Assembly (NCBI GenBank): GCA_027013105.1
Contig: JALUYG010000347.1
Location: 1 to 33,325, forward strand
Source: Mariprofundus sp.
GTDB lineage: Bacteria; Pseudomonadota; Zetaproteobacteria; Mariprofundales; Mariprofundaceae
Direction: 5' to 3'
Length of the DNA stretch: 33,325 nucleotides
Part shown: positions 1-8,985 of the stretch, piece by piece
How positions within the stretch are numbered: the stretch's first letter is position 1
How the letters are laid out: the number at the start of each line of letters is the position of its first letter
Notes under the pieces: generated by a model
The model's database searches: none
The model's input: only the letters and a program-made list of their open reading frames with translations
Told to the model about the DNA's origin: nothing
Program-made: the position numbers and the translations under genes

Positions 1-30
1 AAGTAGTGTCATCTTCCCGTTTCTGTTCAT
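1..30 (-). CDS. N-terminus of a truncated divergent gene (possible periplasmic CpxP/Spy-type or other), window edge
   Basis: Minus strand ATG at 30 reads MNRNGKMTLL to the window edge, preceded by a good Shine-Dalgarno (CGGAGGCAGATATG). Only 10 codons visible. Confidence 0.4.
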   Translation of the reverse strand, partial: MNRNGKMTLL

Positions 31-137
31 ATCTGCCTCCGACTGTTCTGTTTTTCGATTGGCACGGCCCTGCCGCCGTGCATGGCGAATAGTGACGAGA
101 GCCTGGTAAATGTACGCACCGACTGTGCAAACAGGGC

Positions 138-152
138 GTAAAGAGTTGTAAA
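138..152 (+). promoter_or_regulatory. CpxR-type box GTAAA-N5-GTAAA
   Basis: GTAAA GAGTT GTAAA at 138-152, about 70 bp upstream of the response regulator start; an additional GTAAA half-site at 106-110. Confidence 0.65.
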
Positions 153-223
153 GAATTTGAAAAAACCGGCTATTTCCGGCTAATTTCCCTGCCCATGCCC
201 GCTTTTTATGGCAACATAGCGGC

Positions 224-940
224 ATGCGGATTCTACTGGTTGATGACGATATCGAGCTGTGCGAACTGCTCGGACGTTTCCTGCAAAGTGAAGGAATCGA
301 GGCGGAATATGCTCATGACGGCCATTCAGGGCTGCAGCAGGCATGCTCCGGCGATTTCGATCTGGCCGTGCTCGATATTATGATGCCGGGGAAAAACGGC
401 ATGGATCTGCTGCGGGAGATCAGGCGGCAATCGACACTGCCGGTGATTATGCTGACGGCGCGGGGCGAAGAGGTGGATCGCATCATCGGCCTGGAACTCG
501 GCGCTGATGATTATGTGCCCAAGCCCTGCAATCCGAGAGAGTTAGCGGCCCGCATTCGCGCCGTGCTGCGGCGAGCAGAAAGAAAATCCGACCCGAACCC
601 AACGCCGAAAGTGATCCATGCAGGCAACATCGAATGGCATCCGCAATCGCACACGGTTTATGATCAGGGCAATCAGCTGGCGCTCACCTCAACGGAATAC
701 AGCATACTCGCCATGCTGATCGAGCATGCTGGCGAAGTGGTCAGCAAACAAGACCTCAGTAAATCGGCGCTCGGCAAACGCCTCGGCCCGTTTGACCGTT
801 CTCTGGATGTGCATATCGGCCATTTGCGCAAAAAACTCTCCCGCCTGCCGGACGGGGCGCCGCGCATCAAAACCATCCGCAGCGTCGGCTGGCTATTGAT
901 CGCTGATCAACAGCCATCCGATCCATCCGCGCCGATATAA
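224..940 (+). CDS. cpxR: OmpR/CpxR-family response regulator
   Basis: REC domain (ILLVDDDIELCELLG, LDIMMPGKNGMDLL) and winged-helix C-terminus (RSLDVHIGHLRKKL, IKTIRSVGWLL); CpxR-like box upstream. Confidence 0.85.
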   Translation: MRILLVDDDIELCELLGRFLQSEGIEAEYAHDGHSGLQQACSGDFDLAVLDIMMPGKNGMDLLREIRRQSTLPVIMLTARGEEVDRIIGLELGADDYVPKPCNPRELAARIRAVLRRAERKSDPNPTPKVIHAGNIEWHPQSHTVYDQGNQLALTSTEYSILAMLIEHAGEVVSKQDLSKSALGKRLGPFDRSLDVHIGHLRKKLSRLPDGAPRIKTIRSVGWLLIADQQPSDPSAPI

Positions 941-943
941 CGC

Positions 944-2326
944 ATGCGTCTGTTCTGGAAACTGTTTCTTGTTCTGGCGATCACGCTATTGATCACGGCC
1001 AGCCTCTCCACCTGGATTGCGCGGCAGTGGATGCAGGGCGATCAAGCCATAGAAAACCGGCTCAACAGCCTGGCCAGCCATGCCGACACAGCCATCAGCC
1101 TGCTGGATCAAAACGGCCTGCGCGCCTATCGGCGCTGGTTAATGCATACGATGCGCGCGCAACATTTTCGCGGCATGCTGGTCGATCGCGCGGGACGCAA
1201 TATTCTGGGCAGGAAGGTTCCGGCCCGGATGCGCCCGTTGGTGGATCAGGTGCTCCGGCGACAATCACGCATCACCACAGTTCGGCCACCCAACCTTGCC
1301 GTGGCGTTGCCTGCAGGTGCCGGAAACGATCAGCTCTACTGGATTGCGACCAGCGTGATCCCGCCACATCTGATGCGGCAAACCGGGCGGCAGCTGATGA
1401 TGGTTCGCATCACCTTTGCACTGCTTGTTATTCTGCTAATCAGCTGGCTCATCACCCGCATGTTGACACGCCCTGTCGCCTCGCTTCAGGCCGCCGCCGA
1501 GCGCCTTGGGCAGGGGAAAATGGATACGCGAACAGCAAAAAAACTGTCAACACGGAAAGATGAGCTGGGCGATCTGGCCCGCAGTTTTGATGCCATGGCG
1601 GCGCAGATCGACAGTCTTGTCGGCAGTCACAAGCAACTGCTGCGCGATGTATCGCACGAACTGCGCTCGCCGCTGGCGCGCCTGCAGGTGGCTCTGGAGC
1701 TGGCCAGAAACGAAGCCGGCGACAGTGCTCAGGAAGAGCTGGCCCGCATTGGCAAGGAGGCGGAACAGCTTAATCATCTGATCGGCGAGGTGCTGACGCT
1801 GGCGAGTTTTGAGCAGGGCGACATGCAACCCAGGCAGGCGCGCCTGCAACTGGATCAGATCCTCGAAGCCATCATCCATGATGCCATCTTCGAAGCGCAG
1901 GCGGCCGATAAACAGATCAGCGTCGATGCCATGCAAGCCTGCAGCGTGCATGGCGATCCCATCTGGTTGCACAGGGCTTTCGATAATATAATTCGTAACG
2001 CCATTCGCCATACGGATGTCGGAACCGCCGTATCCGCGTCGCTGACCGTATCGGGCGGGGTGGCGCACATCGCTATTCGCGACCGGGGCGCAGGCGTTGC
2101 ACCCGAGGCGTTGCCCCGCCTGTTCGAGCCATTCTACCGCGCATCGGAAGCGCGCGAGCGGGAAAGCGGCGGCTACGGTTTGGGATTAACCATAGCCCGG
2201 CGCGTCATCCGTTCGCATGGTGGAACGATCGACGCCGCCAACCATCCGCATGGCGGGCTGATGATCACAGTGTCGCTCCCCCTGATTCAAGAGCGGAAGC
2301 CTGAAACCGACATTGACAAATTTTAG
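944..2326 (+). CDS. cpxA: CpxA-like sensor histidine kinase
   Basis: Two TM segments, HAMP, H-box (DVSHELRSPLARLQ), HATPase motifs (NIIRNAIRH, DRGAGV, GYGLGL); 3 bp after the regulator. Confidence 0.85.
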   Translation: MRLFWKLFLVLAITLLITASLSTWIARQWMQGDQAIENRLNSLASHADTAISLLDQNGLRAYRRWLMHTMRAQHFRGMLVDRAGRNILGRKVPARMRPLVDQVLRRQSRITTVRPPNLAVALPAGAGNDQLYWIATSVIPPHLMRQTGRQLMMVRITFALLVILLISWLITRMLTRPVASLQAAAERLGQGKMDTRTAKKLSTRKDELGDLARSFDAMAAQIDSLVGSHKQLLRDVSHELRSPLARLQVALELARNEAGDSAQEELARIGKEAEQLNHLIGEVLTLASFEQGDMQPRQARLQLDQILEAIIHDAIFEAQAADKQISVDAMQACSVHGDPIWLHRAFDNIIRNAIRHTDVGTAVSASLTVSGGVAHIAIRDRGAGVAPEALPRLFEPFYRASEARERESGGYGLGLTIARRVIRSHGGTIDAANHPHGGLMITVSLPLIQERKPETDIDKF

Positions 2327-2531
2327 CGCATTGCTACCTTCCTGCGCCGCTTGAGGCTTGTGTGTTCAAGAAAAGATCTGGCGGTATGCATGACGGCGTA
2401 TCACCGCGGTTTTTGAAGGTGACTTTTGGCAACAGCCATTCGCACCTCCACCCCTCAAATGTATTGTTTGAATGGTCGCCGGGAATATATCTTGCGACCA
2501 TGATACCAGCTTCCACCCCGGTGGAACCAAG

Positions 2532-2645
2532 GTGTCGCCCGGGTCGGGCCCCGCACGGCGGACCCCTGTGAACCCCGTCAGGTCCGGAAGGAAGCAGCGG
2601 CAGCAGGGTAAAGCGCGTTGCGGATCTGTCCGGCTCGGGCGGCGC
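2532..2645 (+). ncRNA. ffs: Signal recognition particle RNA, 4.5S type
   Basis: Diagnostic domain IV core GTCAGGTCCGGAAGGAAGCAGC at about 2576-2597; flanks 2532-2549 and 2628-2645 pair to close the long hairpin. Confidence 0.9.
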
Positions 2646-2689
2646 ATTTATACGGCTTCGCCGTCAAGCCTCCACACCGGGAGAAATCT

Positions 2690-3127
2690 GTGTTCTGGCA
2701 TCACAAAACATTCGCTGCCATGTCCGATGAAGAGTGGGAATCGCTCTGCGACGGCTGTGGACGCTGCTGTGTCTGGAAATTTGAGGATGCCGATTCCGGC
2801 GAAATTCTCTATACCGATATTCGTTGCCAGCTATTTGACGACGCCAGCTGTCGCTGCCGCGACTATCCGCACCGATGCCAACGCGTGCCGGACTGCATGA
2901 ATATCCGCAATATGGTAGACGAACATTACGACTGGCTGCCGACCACCTGCGCCTACCGCCTGCTGCATGAAGGCAAACCGCTGTTCGACTGGCATCCGCT
3001 GATTTCCGGCGATCCGGCATCGGTACACCGGGCCGGCATTTCATTGCAGCACAATACGGTATGCGGCGAGCATTTCAGCGAAGCGGATATCGTGCGCCAT
3101 ATTATCGACCCCGACGGCACGCCCTGA
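2690..3127 (+). CDS. ycgN: YcgN-family cysteine cluster protein (UPF0260)
   Basis: LCDGCGRCCVWKFED...RCQLFD..SCRCRDYPHRCQRVPDC with Cys cluster; probable GTG start giving MFWHHKTF. Confidence 0.85.
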   Translation: MFWHHKTFAAMSDEEWESLCDGCGRCCVWKFEDADSGEILYTDIRCQLFDDASCRCRDYPHRCQRVPDCMNIRNMVDEHYDWLPTTCAYRLLHEGKPLFDWHPLISGDPASVHRAGISLQHNTVCGEHFSEADIVRHIIDPDGTP

Positions 3128-3588
3128 TGCCAGGCAATAACCCCTGCCCATGCGGTAGCGGCAAATGGTTGTCCGCTTGCTGCCTGCCGATCATTGAATG
3201 CGACAGCGCCGCCACGGCCGAAGCGCTGATGCGCTCGCGCTATACGGCGTATGTATTGGGCAGGTGGGATTATCTGCATCAAAGCTGGCACCCGGATACG
3301 CGTCCGTCACGCGTTTCGCCGACCGATACCGACTGGCTGGGGCTGACCATTGTCAACGCCTCGACATCGACGGTCGAGTTTATTGCCGGCTTCCGCGAAC
3401 AGGGAAAAATCATGCAATTGCATGAAATCAGCCGTTTCCTGCAAGTCGGCAACCACTGGCGTTATCTTGATGGCCAGTGCGATGTTTCCGAAGCCGGTCG
3501 CAACACGCCATGCCCCTGCGGCAGCGGCAACAAAACCAAACGCTGCTGCGGCAAACGATTACCAAACGATGACCATTGGCAGAAATAA
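3127..3588 (+). CDS. ychJ: YchJ-family protein with SEC-C metal-binding motifs at both termini
   Basis: MPGNNPCPCGSGKWLSACC ... NTPCPCGSGNKTKRCCGK; ATG overlaps the ycgN stop (TGATG). Confidence 0.85.
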   Translation: MPGNNPCPCGSGKWLSACCLPIIECDSAATAEALMRSRYTAYVLGRWDYLHQSWHPDTRPSRVSPTDTDWLGLTIVNASTSTVEFIAGFREQGKIMQLHEISRFLQVGNHWRYLDGQCDVSEAGRNTPCPCGSGNKTKRCCGKRLPNDDHWQK

Positions 3589-3610
3589 AAAGCGGGGTAT
3601 ACTGCCGGCT

Positions 3611-4363
3611 ATGCGGCTGATCATGCTTGATACTGAAACCACCGGGTTATCGCCCCTCAATGGCGACCGCATGGTGGAGATCGGCGCTATCGAAGTGGTC
3701 AATCGCAAGGTGCTCTCCGGCGATGCGCATGTATTTCACCACTATATCAACCCGGAACGCGATATCCCGGCCGAAGTGGTGCGCATTCACGGCATTGATA
3801 ACGCTAAAGTGAAAAACAAACCCACTTTTAGGGAGATCGCCGGGGATTTTCTTAATTTTATTGCAGGCGCCACGCTGGTGATCCATAACGCCGCATTCGA
3901 TCTGGGCTTTATCATGCATGAGTTGCACCTGAACGGCTTCCCGAATATTCAGGATATCCCGGTCATTGATACGCTGGCCTTCGCCCGTAAAAAGCATCCG
4001 CACCAGAAGAATAACCTGGATGCCCTGTGCGACCGTTACGGCATCGAACGCGGCATGCGCGAACTGCATGGCGCCCTGCTCGACTCGCAACTGCTGGCCG
4101 AAGTCTACCTGGGCATGACCGGCGGCCGGCAATTCTCGCTCGGCATGGATATCCCCAGCCAGCCAGCTTCCGGCTTTGTGCAGTTGCCTGAACAGTCACG
4201 CGGCCGTGACGAGCAGATGGAAACCGCCACCCTGATGAAACGCAGCCTGCCGCCTGTCGGCGAAGAAGATCATCAGGCGCACCTCTCCATGCTGCGCCGT
4301 ATTCACAAAGAGAGTCAGGGGCAGACCATCTGGAAAGTCCCCGAACTTGCTGAAGTATCCTGA
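3611..4363 (+). CDS. dnaQ: DNA polymerase III epsilon subunit (3'-5' exonuclease)
   Basis: MRLIMLDTETTGLSPLNGDRMVEIGAIE, HNAAFDLGFI, exonuclease motif HGALLDSQLLAEVYL. Confidence 0.93.
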   Translation: MRLIMLDTETTGLSPLNGDRMVEIGAIEVVNRKVLSGDAHVFHHYINPERDIPAEVVRIHGIDNAKVKNKPTFREIAGDFLNFIAGATLVIHNAAFDLGFIMHELHLNGFPNIQDIPVIDTLAFARKKHPHQKNNLDALCDRYGIERGMRELHGALLDSQLLAEVYLGMTGGRQFSLGMDIPSQPASGFVQLPEQSRGRDEQMETATLMKRSLPPVGEEDHQAHLSMLRRIHKESQGQTIWKVPELAEVS

Positions 4364-4386
4364 TCAATCTCGTATCATCACGCCAT

Positions 4387-4460
4387 GCGGGTGTAGTTCA
4401 ATGGTAGAACGGCAGCTTCCCAAGCTGCATACGAGGGTTCGATTCCCTTCACCCGCTCCA
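4387..4460 (+). tRNA. glyU: tRNA-Gly, anticodon CCC
   Basis: 74-nt cloverleaf GCGGGTG...GGTTCGATTCCCTTCACCCGCTCCA with encoded CCA; anticodon loop TTCCCAA. Confidence 0.95.
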
Positions 4461-4470
4461 TATTTTTCCC

Positions 4471-5097
4471 ATGAATCGTAGCAGCAACGATGTTGCGCTG
4501 ACACTGGCGGATTCCGCCAATACCCTGCAGGCGCGCGGCGGTGAACTTATTCTGCTGAACGGCCCGAGCGGCAGCGGCAAATCGCTCTGGCTGCACCGCA
4601 TGGCCGAACTGGCGGCATTGCCGCCCGATATCACCATCAGGCTGACGCATGCCAACCAGGACGCGCCGGCCGTTCGCATGCTGTTTGATCGCTGGCCCGC
4701 CATCTGGCTGGGGCAAACGGTGAAAGAGGAGCTAATGTTCGGTTTGAATCGTCAACCGGCGCCGCAACTACTGGATCGCGCATTGCAGCAGTGGGGCCTG
4801 AGCGAAATCGCGCAGTCAACCGAGCTGCAGATGCTCAACCGCTTGCAATCCCTGCGCCTCTCTCTGGCCGCCATGAGCCTGGCGGATCCCGCTCTGGTTT
4901 TACTGGACAACCCAACCGCAGCCCTCTGCGAGAAGGATGCTCAGGCGGTGATTCGCGACATTCAGGACTGGCGGCAGCAGACCAATACAATCGTGGTCGT
5001 CGCCTGCAATCGCTGGCAGGATTGGCGTTTCAGCGCATCGCAATGTTGGCGTGTCAACGCCCCGGATGCACTGCCGTTACCCGGGGGGCCGGCTTGA
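4471..5097 (+). CDS. ABC-type ATPase-like protein with degenerate catalytic motifs
   Basis: Walker A GPSGSGKS and Q-loop region QTVKEELMFG present; signature reads LNRLQ, Walker B end LLDN, switch region VVVACNR. Confidence 0.7.
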   Translation: MNRSSNDVALTLADSANTLQARGGELILLNGPSGSGKSLWLHRMAELAALPPDITIRLTHANQDAPAVRMLFDRWPAIWLGQTVKEELMFGLNRQPAPQLLDRALQQWGLSEIAQSTELQMLNRLQSLRLSLAAMSLADPALVLLDNPTAALCEKDAQAVIRDIQDWRQQTNTIVVVACNRWQDWRFSASQCWRVNAPDALPLPGGPA

Positions 5098-5102
5098 CAG
5101 AG

Positions 5103-5876
5103 ATGGTTCATTTTTCATTTGCATTGAGTCCACGCATGCGCGCATTCATTGAATTGCGTGATGCGCTGGCCTGCCTGGAAGCCGCCTGCGTAGGTCAACA
5201 GGCGGCCAACTGGCTGCATGCCGCCTGCGATTTGCGCGCCTCGCTGCTCGGCGAACAGGGGCGCAAAGGGGTGATTCCGGAAATCATCGCGCTGTTCGAT
5301 GATTTACAGACGCACCTGAAAAAACTCAGTCAGGATGCGCCGCCATACCGCGATAAAATTCTGCGCGCCTGCGATCATATCGACCGCATGGCTGAACAGC
5401 TGCAACCGGGCCTGCCTGAGGCCTGCGACTATCTGGCCCGGGATGCGCTGGTGAACGCCTATCTGAACACCCAGAAGAAACATGACTGGCTGGGGCATAA
5501 GCTCTGCATGCAGCAAAGCATCAAAACTATATGGAGCAGATCCGATATGCGCACGTTGCCGCTGCATCAGGCGCTGACGCCGCTATGCAGCGCTGTCGAT
5601 ATGCTGGATCGTATGCTCAATGATTTCGTCGGCTGGAAGCAGTGCGTCGCTGTCGGCGGCAGCGGCCACATTACGCCGGAACGCGGTAAATCGTTCGGCC
5701 TGCTGGTGATCGCACTGGCTGCCGATACTGTGGCGGAAGGCATCATTCCGGATATTTCCGGCAACCGTCTGGCCATTCGATTACGTTTTCAACACTGGCA
5801 ACCGGGCCAGCCCCCCATCGACTACGATCATGACATCCCCTACAACATGATGCTGGTGCCGGTGGGTTGCGCATGA
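5103..5876 (+). CDS. zapD: Cell division protein ZapD (YacF/DUF1342)
   Basis: HFSFALSPRMRAFIELRDALACLE..., start/end pattern and adjacency to yacG as in other proteobacteria. Confidence 0.85.
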   Translation: MVHFSFALSPRMRAFIELRDALACLEAACVGQQAANWLHAACDLRASLLGEQGRKGVIPEIIALFDDLQTHLKKLSQDAPPYRDKILRACDHIDRMAEQLQPGLPEACDYLARDALVNAYLNTQKKHDWLGHKLCMQQSIKTIWSRSDMRTLPLHQALTPLCSAVDMLDRMLNDFVGWKQCVAVGGSGHITPERGKSFGLLVIALAADTVAEGIIPDISGNRLAIRLRFQHWQPGQPPIDYDHDIPYNMMLVPVGCA

Positions 5877-5886
5877 GGCTGAAGCA

Positions 5887-6072
5887 GTGACCCGTAACAG
5901 ATCGCCATTTCGCTGCCCGGTATGCAAAAAACCGGTCAGCAAAGGCTCGGACAACTTCCCCTTTTGCTGTGCGCGCTGCCGCACCATCGATCTGGGGCGC
6001 TGGGCGGCCGGCGATTATCGCATCCCCGGCGAACCCGCCCACATCATCAACGATCCGGATAGCGAAACCTGA
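5887..6072 (+). CDS. yacG: DNA gyrase inhibitor YacG (zinc-binding)
   Basis: FRCPVCKKPV...FPFCCARCRTIDLGRWAAGDYRIP; GTG start. Confidence 0.9.
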   Translation: MTRNRSPFRCPVCKKPVSKGSDNFPFCCARCRTIDLGRWAAGDYRIPGEPAHIINDPDSET

Positions 6073-6082
6073 TAGTTCCGCT

Positions 6083-6655
6083 GTGCAGCTGATTCTCGCC
6101 TCCACATCCCCCTACAGGAAAGAGCTGCTCAGCAGGCTGCGACTACCGTTTGAACAGGTGCAGCCCGATTTTGCAGAAGCGCAGACAGGCAGCATGACCC
6201 CGGAAGAGCTGGTTCGGTTCAACACCCTTGGCAAAGCCGGCAGCGTGTTGCGACATCGGCCCGAAGCAACCGTGATCGCATCCGACCAGATCGCTGTTTG
6301 CGGCAATGCCATCTTGCAAAAACCCGGAAATATTGATGCTGCTTGCGCACAACTGCGCATGGCGTCGGGGCAAACGGTGAACTTTCTAACCGGCCTCGCC
6401 CTGCTCTCTGCACAGTCCGAACAGTTTGAAATCATCCCCTTTCAGGTCTGTTTTCGTAGCTTGAGCGACGAAGAGATTCGTATTTATGTGGAAACTGAAC
6501 TGCCGCTGGATTGCGCCGGCAGTTTTAAATCCGAAGGGCTGGGCGTCAGCCTGTTTGAGCGCATGAATGGAGACGATCCCACCGCACTGGTCGGTTTGCC
6601 GTTAATCCGCCTCTGCCATTGGCTCAAACCGCTGACCCATATTCAACAGCAGTAG
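6083..6655 (+). CDS. Maf/YceF-family nucleoside triphosphate pyrophosphatase
   Basis: QLILASTSPYRKELLSRL, VIASDQIAV, KSEGLGVSLFERMNGDDPTALVGLPL; probable GTG start at 6083. Confidence 0.88.
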   Translation: MQLILASTSPYRKELLSRLRLPFEQVQPDFAEAQTGSMTPEELVRFNTLGKAGSVLRHRPEATVIASDQIAVCGNAILQKPGNIDAACAQLRMASGQTVNFLTGLALLSAQSEQFEIIPFQVCFRSLSDEEIRIYVETELPLDCAGSFKSEGLGVSLFERMNGDDPTALVGLPLIRLCHWLKPLTHIQQQ

Positions 6656-6656
6656 C

Positions 6657-8981
6657 TCAGGCCCGAACCGCAGCTTTCCTGCGGCGAACCATATAAAAAG
6701 CAGCCGCCAGCACCAGCACAGGTAGCAGTGGATCAACAGCATTGCCAGGCGACGCGATGGAACAGCCGCCGCCACCGCTGCCGGAACCGCCCAGCACTTG
6801 CGGCGCGCCACCCACGGCAATCGGATCGACAATCACGCCGTTGGCCACGCCATCCAGATCCAGAGGGCCGCCATCGGTGACGGAAATCACCACGATCGTG
6901 GGCGATACGACAGTGATTTTCGATAATGGAATCAGCGAATACGCTCCGGCCTTGTCGACCTTGTAAAACTGAGCCCCGCTGCCAAACGGAACGGAAGATA
7001 TGATGCGGATCGGCACATTCACGCCGCCCGACTTCACCCGGAAAGAGAGCACCCCGAAGGACTTCAATATATTGGCAGGCGCGCCTGCACCCGGCAAACC
7101 GACATGGAACTGATCGAGCAACTGGCCGCCGGTCGCCTGAACGCTATAAGTGACGCCGCCGTTTACTGATACATGAAGACCCGACACCCTGGAGCCGTCA
7201 TTCACCGTCACGGCATCTTCCAGCACATCAACCACGCCATCGCCATCGCTGTCACTGGGGTTATTGGAAAATACAACGCCCCAGGAGTCTGTCGAAACGC
7301 TGGATGGATTGCTCTTCGCCAGTTTGGGGTTGGAGCCTAACTGCCACTCCGTAAAGTCTGTCAGACCATCGCCATCAAAATCAGTGGGAGGGCCAACTGC
7401 AAATGGCACTGCGGGCGGCACCACAGGCAATGGAACCGGCGTCACCAGCGGGCCATTGGCCGTGGTCAGGTTGCCAAAGATCGCCATCTCCCAGCTATCC
7501 GGAATACTATCAAAATCAAGATCGGCCCCGGCCTTGACCTGATTGGAGCCAACCACTGTCACCGTCGCCTGCGCCGTGCCCGTATTGCCTGCAGCATCGT
7601 GCGCCTTGAAGGTGATTTTGGTTTTTCCGATTGGCAGTTTAGCCGGCAGCGTCAACAGATCATATGAGACCTGCCCAACCACAGCCACATTATCTGTCGC
7701 GGTAGCGCCAGCCAGAAATGCCGACAGGCGCGGATCGTTACTGGCAACCCCTTCAAAATCGGTGGCCGTCAACAACAAATCGGCCGGCGGCGTCACAACC
7801 GGCGGCGTGACATCCGTTGTTGCCAGAGCCGGCGCCGGATCGATGATAATTGTCCGCGTTGCAGTTCCGGTGTTCCGCGGCGTGGCAAAATCCTGTACGC
7901 TGTATGTTTCGGTGTAGCTGCGTGCAACTGTCGTATCAAGCGGCGTCGGACTAAATGACGTGGTGATCGCGCCAGTGATATTGCCATCGATATTATCCAC
8001 TGCAATAGCGCCCGGATCGATATACAAACCTCCCTGAAGCACATGCACGATTGAGTTGCCAACCAGGCGCACTCGCGGCGCCACGGGATCGGGAGACCCC
8101 GGCACAGGGATGACGCCGACGCCGGTGCCCTGACTGATGGTCACGCCGGTTCCTGCTGCAACAGCGCCGGGCGTCGGCGTCAGGGCGACCATATTGGAGA
8201 GAATAATTGCAGAGTCTCTCAGCCCATCCACATGGTCTGCGATTGAAATCTTCAACGTATGCGTTGTCAGCGGCACCAACAGCGGTGCAAGAATCGTCTG
8301 GCGCGAAGACACCTTATCAAAGCCGGAAATGATCGTTCCCAGCGGCAGTGCGGCAAAAATACTGGTCGTATTGGCATTGGTCATGACCGTTGTAACCGGG
8401 TCCGGCTTGGCGAACTTTGCCACATTGACGCCATCAAGTATCACCACGGCGGCATCCCGAACAGCAGGAATCACGCCCAATGTTTCCTGCGTGGCAAAAA
8501 TCATATCCAGTGAAATATGCGTCATACCGGCTGGCACAGTAAAGCTGAACTGCAACGTGGCAGCATCCGACGTGGCGCCGGCGCCGGCAGCTATGGCGGC
8601 CTGCACATCCACATCGCCCGGAGTTCCAAGGGCATGACTGCCGCCAAGAATACTCCCGGTTGTCAACATAATGCCGGGAGCAGGCATATTCAGAGGCACT
8701 AAATTCACTGTGCCAAAGGCTATATTATTTACAAAACCGGACTGTGAAACCGCAGCCGTCGCTACAGAGGTCAAGGTTTCTGAACCAGGCACCACGGTAA
8801 TGTTTCCGGGTGGGGCATTCCCCACAAGTTGCGCCACCAGACTCCCGGCAGCCGTCGTCGCAGGAGGCACCACGGCCGCTGGCGTAACACTGGTCGCCGC
8901 TATGGAACTGGTCGATATCATACACAGGAAAAAGACCGAAAAAATAATTTTCGAACGCATCATAAACCTCATATCACGCAC
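6657..8981 (-). CDS. Secreted multidomain protein (choice-of-anchor L-like, Ig/HYR-like repeats, EF-hand-like calcium loops, choice-of-anchor U-like) with C-terminal Cys-containing sorting signal (JDVT-CTERM-like)
   Basis: Signal peptide MRSKIIFSVFFLCMISTSSIAA; DxDxDG loops (TDFDGDGLTDFTEWQLGSNP, SDSDGDGVVDV); DGGPLDLDGVANGVIVDP; C-terminus GGSGSGGGGCSIASPGNAVDPLLPVLVLAAAFYMVRRRKAAVRA. Confidence 0.8.
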   Translation of the reverse strand: MRDMRFMMRSKIIFSVFFLCMISTSSIAATSVTPAAVVPPATTAAGSLVAQLVGNAPPGNITVVPGSETLTSVATAAVSQSGFVNNIAFGTVNLVPLNMPAPGIMLTTGSILGGSHALGTPGDVDVQAAIAAGAGATSDAATLQFSFTVPAGMTHISLDMIFATQETLGVIPAVRDAAVVILDGVNVAKFAKPDPVTTVMTNANTTSIFAALPLGTIISGFDKVSSRQTILAPLLVPLTTHTLKISIADHVDGLRDSAIILSNMVALTPTPGAVAAGTGVTISQGTGVGVIPVPGSPDPVAPRVRLVGNSIVHVLQGGLYIDPGAIAVDNIDGNITGAITTSFSPTPLDTTVARSYTETYSVQDFATPRNTGTATRTIIIDPAPALATTDVTPPVVTPPADLLLTATDFEGVASNDPRLSAFLAGATATDNVAVVGQVSYDLLTLPAKLPIGKTKITFKAHDAAGNTGTAQATVTVVGSNQVKAGADLDFDSIPDSWEMAIFGNLTTANGPLVTPVPLPVVPPAVPFAVGPPTDFDGDGLTDFTEWQLGSNPKLAKSNPSSVSTDSWGVVFSNNPSDSDGDGVVDVLEDAVTVNDGSRVSGLHVSVNGGVTYSVQATGGQLLDQFHVGLPGAGAPANILKSFGVLSFRVKSGGVNVPIRIISSVPFGSGAQFYKVDKAGAYSLIPLSKITVVSPTIVVISVTDGGPLDLDGVANGVIVDPIAVGGAPQVLGGSGSGGGGCSIASPGNAVDPLLPVLVLAAAFYMVRRRKAAVRA

Positions 8982-8985
8982 CGCA

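Noticed and set aside
2618-2689. ATG start of the YcgN ORF at 2618
   Set aside because: Would begin inside the SRP RNA gene; family alignment favours the GTG at 2690.
4378-4716. Minus-strand ORF ending ERVKGIEPSYAAWEAAVLPLNYTRMA
   Set aside because: Its C-terminus is the antisense translation of tRNA-Gly, a well-known spurious ORF; the remainder is antisense to the ABC-like gene.
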